A stretch of DNA of 24,630 bases. Source: SKGA01 sp051819745 (GTDB lineage: Archaea > Nanobdellota > Nanobdellia > Woesearchaeales > SKGA01). The DNA lies in contig JBNJGO010000011.1 of assembly GCA_051819745.1 (NCBI GenBank), positions 1-24,630 of the forward strand. Direction: 5' to 3'. The notes beneath the pieces are model-generated. The model was given only the letters and a program-made list of their open reading frames with translations, was not told the origin of the DNA and searched no databases. This document shows, piece by piece, positions 21,437 to 24,630 of this stretch (the stretch's first letter is position 1; each line of letters opens with the position of its first letter). The position numbers and the translations under genes were made by a program.

Positions 21437-23671
21437 ATGGAACAACAACCTCCAACCAAAGATATGACATCATTCTATAAGAAAAAACTAGAATCACAAC
21501 TCCAAAACAACAGCGATAGTTCTGATGAGACTCTCGACTCACAAGCAGAATCAAGAGAATACTTGGAATTCAAAGAACAATACCTTCCAAAACACCTCTC
21601 CTTATACGAAAAATTATGCCAATTCTCAGAAAAAACACTCCACCTCCAACCAGATCCAAAAAAACAAAAATCCTACAAAGAAGCTATCGAAACATGCCAT
21701 CTCAACACTACTCCGATGGGAGTGTATAGCGCTTCAATATTATTGCCGATGCTGTTAGTTGTGGCGATTATAATAATATTTTTTATGATGCCGGTGATGA
21801 TGGGAGGGGAAGGAAATATATTCTTTGTCATCTCAGGACTGATAGCAGGATTGCTCTCGATGATGGCACTTCAAAGTCTACCTTTTACTATAGCTAACCG
21901 TTGGAGGATGAAAGCATCGAATCAAATGGTGCTAGCAATATTTTATGTCGTCACATACATGCGCCATACTTCAAACCTCGAACTTGCCGTGAGTTTTGCC
22001 TCGGAGCACTTGTCAGCACCACTATCTCTTGACTTCAAAAAAATAATATGGAATGTTGAAACAGGAAATTATGATTCAATAAAAGAATCTCTAGACGCCT
22101 ATCTCGAACCGTGGAGGAAATGGAATCAAGAATTTGTAGAGAGCATGAACTTGATAGAAGCATCACTTCTCGAATCAGTTGAAGATCGAAGAGAGGGAAA
22201 TCTAGATAAGGCACTGAATGTCATGCTTGATGAAACCTATGAGAAAATGCTCCACTACGCTCACAATCTCAAAGGACCCCTCACCACGCTCAACATGCTT
22301 GGAGTAGTACTACCAATTCTCACATTAGTAATATTACCATTGGTAGTTAGCTTCATGGACAACTTCAGATGGTATCATCTTTTCGTACTCTATAATATAG
22401 CATTACCCGCGATGGTCTATTATCTTGGAACAAAAATATTATCGACAAGACCCGGAGGATCGGGTGATTCAGATATTACAGAAAAAAACCCTCGTCTCAA
22501 AAAATATCGAAAGCTATCTTTTACGTTCGGAGAACAAACATTCTATCTCAGCCCACTACATCTTTCTGCAATTATTATGATAGTCCTGCTTTGTATAGGA
22601 TTATTTCCAGTACTATTTCACGCCGTCAACCCTCAAGGAGATTTTGGTATCGTCAATGAAGGAACAGGACCGAAACTAGCAAACCTCAAATACAACCAAG
22701 ATCTCAAACCATCATACGCGTTTCTCGATTACAGGGAGCGAAGCGAGTCAGCAAATGCAGAAATGGTGGGTCCTTTTGGACTCGGAGCGGTACTGCTTAG
22801 CATTCTCATACCATTAGGTATAGGATATAGTATCGGATTATATTATAAATTACGATCGAAAAAACTCATCAAAGTACGAAGACAATCCAAAAAACTAGAA
22901 TTAGAATTCTCATCAGCGCTATTCCAACTAGGAAACAGAATAGGAAACGGTCTGCCAGCAGAAATGGCATTCGGAAAAGTTTCAGAATTAATGGAAGGAA
23001 CGACGTCAGGAAATTTCTTCAGCATAGTTCATGCTAACATAACACGATTAGGAATGAATGTGGAAAAAGCGATTTTCGACGGTAAAAAAGGAGCGATACA
23101 ATATTATCCTTCAGATCTGATAGAAAGCTCGATGAAAGTACTTGTCGAATCGACAAAAAAAGGACCTCGCGTGGCAAGCCAATCACTCATGAATGTTTCA
23201 GAATACATCAAACAAATGCACCGTGTCGACGAACGACTCAACGACCTCATGGGTGATGTTATTTCAAGCATGAAAAGTCAAGTGAAATTCTTAACACCAG
23301 TTATTTCAGCCGTGGTCATAGGAATAACAAGCATGATTACAAAAATACTCGGAAAACTAAGTGATAAACTCAACGAACTAGGACAAGGGGCTTCAACAAG
23401 CGGGGTTGCTGGTGGCGGAATGTTACAATTATTCGGAACAGGAATACCAACATACCAATTCCAAATAGTCGTAGGATTATATGTTGTACAACTATCTTTT
23501 ATCCTATCAATTATTGCAAATGGAATAGAAAATGGCCCTGACAAGATAAGCAAAGAATATCTTATCGGAGAAAGCATGACCAAATCAGTAACATTATATG
23601 CTATACTAGCTTTTATCATCATACTCATATTCAACCTTGTAGCAGGAAACATTATCAACTCACTAGCATGA
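21437..23671 (+). CDS. Type IV pilus/secretion platform protein with two T2SSF modules (TadC/ArlJ-like)
   Basis: The 744-residue protein is the membrane platform for the ATPase encoded just upstream. After ~90 hydrophilic, Gln/Lys-rich residues it has two membrane helices. A first cytoplasmic helical module follows (FYVVTYMRHTSNLELAVSFA onward), then three helices. Next come a periplasm-facing stretch, another helix and a second module (FSSALFQLGNRIGNGLPAEM onward, including the conserved Gly and Pro-Ala positions of T2SSF). Three C-terminal helices complete it, about nine in total. Two T2SSF modules in one chain are usual for archaeal PilC/TadC-like proteins. AAGGT lies six bases before the ATG, directly after the ATPase stop, indicating coupled expression. 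It is convergent with the recombinase gene. Confidence 0.87.
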   Translation: MEQQPPTKDMTSFYKKKLESQLQNNSDSSDETLDSQAESREYLEFKEQYLPKHLSLYEKLCQFSEKTLHLQPDPKKQKSYKEAIETCHLNTTPMGVYSASILLPMLLVVAIIIIFFMMPVMMGGEGNIFFVISGLIAGLLSMMALQSLPFTIANRWRMKASNQMVLAIFYVVTYMRHTSNLELAVSFASEHLSAPLSLDFKKIIWNVETGNYDSIKESLDAYLEPWRKWNQEFVESMNLIEASLLESVEDRREGNLDKALNVMLDETYEKMLHYAHNLKGPLTTLNMLGVVLPILTLVILPLVVSFMDNFRWYHLFVLYNIALPAMVYYLGTKILSTRPGGSGDSDITEKNPRLKKYRKLSFTFGEQTFYLSPLHLSAIIMIVLLCIGLFPVLFHAVNPQGDFGIVNEGTGPKLANLKYNQDLKPSYAFLDYRERSESANAEMVGPFGLGAVLLSILIPLGIGYSIGLYYKLRSKKLIKVRRQSKKLELEFSSALFQLGNRIGNGLPAEMAFGKVSELMEGTTSGNFFSIVHANITRLGMNVEKAIFDGKKGAIQYYPSDLIESSMKVLVESTKKGPRVASQSLMNVSEYIKQMHRVDERLNDLMGDVISSMKSQVKFLTPVISAVVIGITSMITKILGKLSDKLNELGQGASTSGVAGGGMLQLFGTGIPTYQFQIVVGLYVVQLSFILSIIANGIENGPDKISKEYLIGESMTKSVTLYAILAFIIILIFNLVAGNIINSLA

Positions 23672-23678
23672 AAAAGTC

Positions 23679-24521
23679 TCATTCATCCAAAGGATTCTTA
23701 ATAGCAGAAAGATTAGTCTTAGAGACATACGTATAACCTTGAGTTGTTCGAAGACTCTTATGACCTAACAATTGTTGTATAATACGAATATCAGTCCCTG
23801 ATTCTAACAAGTGAGTTGCAAAAGAATGACGGAGCATGTGAGGGGTTACGTGTTGTTTAAGATCAGCTCTTGATGCGCTTGAAGAAACAATAACTTGAAT
23901 TGTTTTAGAAGAATATTTACCACCCCGACCTTCGAACAAAAAAGTGGTTTTGAATGTCGTTTTTGCAATATATGATATCAAATCATTCTTAAGACAAGAA
24001 GAAAAAACTGTCATCCGATCCTTTCCACCTTTCCCATCGCGAACCAAAATAGTATTATTATAAAAATCAATATCTTCTCGCCTAAGATTTCTCAACTCAT
24101 CAAGTCTCAAACCAGAAGAATACAACAACTGAATAACCAAACGATGCTTTTGACAACCAGCACTTTCAACCATCTTCAAAATATCTTCTTTAGCAACAAC
24201 TTTAGGAAGCGTCTTTTTTCGCTTTGGACGAACTGGCTGAGTAGGATTAAAAGACTTCCAACCAATAACACTGCGAGCAAAAAAAGTAAGTGCAGAAACA
24301 CTCAAACGAATAGTCTCACCATGACGACCTTGTTCGATCTGCCATAAAACATATCTTTTAATCTTATATGTAGAAAGATTAAGCGAACTCCAACAGTATT
24401 TTTCCAAATACTCCTTGACAAAAAATGAATACGAACTATATGTCTTTGAAGAATAACCACGAACCTTAATCTCTTCTTTAAGCCGTTTCAACCATTTTTC
24501 AACCGATTCAAGAGACTTCAT
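23679..24521 (-). CDS. XerA/XerC/D-like tyrosine recombinase
   Basis: This 280-residue integrase-family protein has an N-terminal SAM-like core-binding domain (about 1-95) and a complete catalytic domain. The active-site residues are Arg139 (SSGLRLDEL), Lys164 (DGKGGKDR), His228 and Arg231 (TPHMLRHSFATHLLE), His254 (LLGHKSL) and nucleophile Tyr263 (TTQGYTYVS). Length and compactness fit XerA, which resolves archaeal chromosome dimers at a dif site, rather than a longer phage integrase, but a mobile-element role cannot be excluded. The ATG at 24521 follows a TATA-like TTTTTATAG element about 30 bp upstream. The gene stands alone and is convergent with the pilus platform gene. No phage or plasmid genes adjoin it, which favours a housekeeping role. 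Confidence 0.88.
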   Translation of the reverse strand: MKSLESVEKWLKRLKEEIKVRGYSSKTYSSYSFFVKEYLEKYCWSSLNLSTYKIKRYVLWQIEQGRHGETIRLSVSALTFFARSVIGWKSFNPTQPVRPKRKKTLPKVVAKEDILKMVESAGCQKHRLVIQLLYSSGLRLDELRNLRREDIDFYNNTILVRDGKGGKDRMTVFSSCLKNDLISYIAKTTFKTTFLFEGRGGKYSSKTIQVIVSSSASRADLKQHVTPHMLRHSFATHLLESGTDIRIIQQLLGHKSLRTTQGYTYVSKTNLSAIKNPLDE

Positions 24522-24546
24522 ACACTACAACACGATCTCAAAAAGT

Positions 24547-24556
24547 CTATAAAAAT
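24547..24556 (-). promoter_or_regulatory. TATA-like element for the xer gene
   Basis: The minus strand reads AATTTTTATAGAC here, about 30 bp upstream of the ATG at 24521, giving a leader of a few bases. The inverted repeat at 24573-24585 lies directly upstream of it. Confidence 0.45.
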
Positions 24557-24569
24557 TTATTTCGCTTTT

Positions 24570-24585
24570 TTCCGGAATACTTCCG
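24570..24585. promoter_or_regulatory. Operator-like palindrome upstream of the xer promoter
   Basis: TTCCGGAA (24570-24577) is a perfect palindrome and CGGAA-TAC-TTCCG (24573-24585) a perfect inverted repeat. TTCCG also recurs directly with 11-bp spacing, one helical turn. This is typical of a dimeric regulator site next to the BRE. It does not have the two ~11-bp arms of a dif site. Confidence 0.35.
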
Positions 24586-24630
24586 ACATTACGAAACCAA
24601 AAGGTAAATTCTTTCAACACCACCAAGAAA

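Noticed and set aside
24522..24630. A dif site for the XerA-like recombinase
   Set aside because: I found no pair of ~11-bp inverted arms separated by about six bases; the palindrome at 24573-24585 is too short.
1..24630. CRISPR arrays, insertion sequences or prophage remains
   Set aside because: No regularly spaced direct repeats, transposase genes or phage structural genes were seen; the single recombinase has a compact Xer form without mobile neighbours.

Overview
This window looks like chromosomal DNA from a low-GC archaeon, most likely a small-genome DPANN lineage of the Woesearchaeota/Pacearchaeota type; the lineage is my inference. The archaeal assignment rests on information-processing genes: Sec61-beta, an archaeal NAC, a THUMP-type tRNA methyltransferase, AsnRS, Mre11, HerA, NurA and a XerA-like recombinase. 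Archaeal promoter architecture supports it: TATA boxes of the TTTATAAA type lie about 25 bp upstream of leaderless or short-leader starts, and internal operon genes carry GGTG/GAGGTG Shine-Dalgarno motifs. I found no insertion sequence, CRISPR array, tRNA or rRNA.

Layout. 1-339: a gene-free, T-rich leader with a strong hairpin and a promoter. 340-2874 (+): a tight operon of Sec61-beta, NAC, two small helical proteins that look like remote paralogs, and a Trm-G10-type methyltransferase. 2900-4087 (-): a protein resembling a decayed N-terminal ATP-grasp domain of PEP synthase. 4297-5838 (+): an unrecognised protein of about 12 membrane segments. 5993-7282 (+): AsnRS, ending in a T-rich terminator. 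7338-10744 (-): an MFS-like membrane protein, an unknown soluble protein and an Mre11-like nuclease in one apparent operon. 10877-12926 (+): a beta-propeller protein without a signal peptide, followed by a KaiC-like ATPase. 12985-14523 (+): HerA. 14620-16617 (+): a GH13 branching-enzyme-like protein. 16654-18733 (-): a C-terminally anchored, sequon-rich surface protein followed by a NurA nuclease. 18734-19140: a gene-free region with several inverted repeats and a promoter. 19141-23671 (+): a type IV pilus-like secretion ATPase and its two-module membrane platform protein. 23679-24521 (-): the XerA-like recombinase.

The genes fall into a few themes. Protein biogenesis comes first (Sec61-beta, NAC, tRNA modification, AsnRS). 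DNA end processing is represented by HerA, NurA and Mre11, which many archaea encode together; here they are scattered over about 10 kb and no Rad50 is seen. A surface/secretion module follows (pilus ATPase and platform, divergent to an anchored extracellular protein). The strongest non-coding signal is a 53-bp ungapped block (41/53 identical by hand alignment) present upstream of, and including, the TATA boxes of both the Sec61-beta operon and the pilus ATPase operon. The second promoter is followed by a perfect 7-bp inverted repeat that contains a Shine-Dalgarno sequence and its exact complement.
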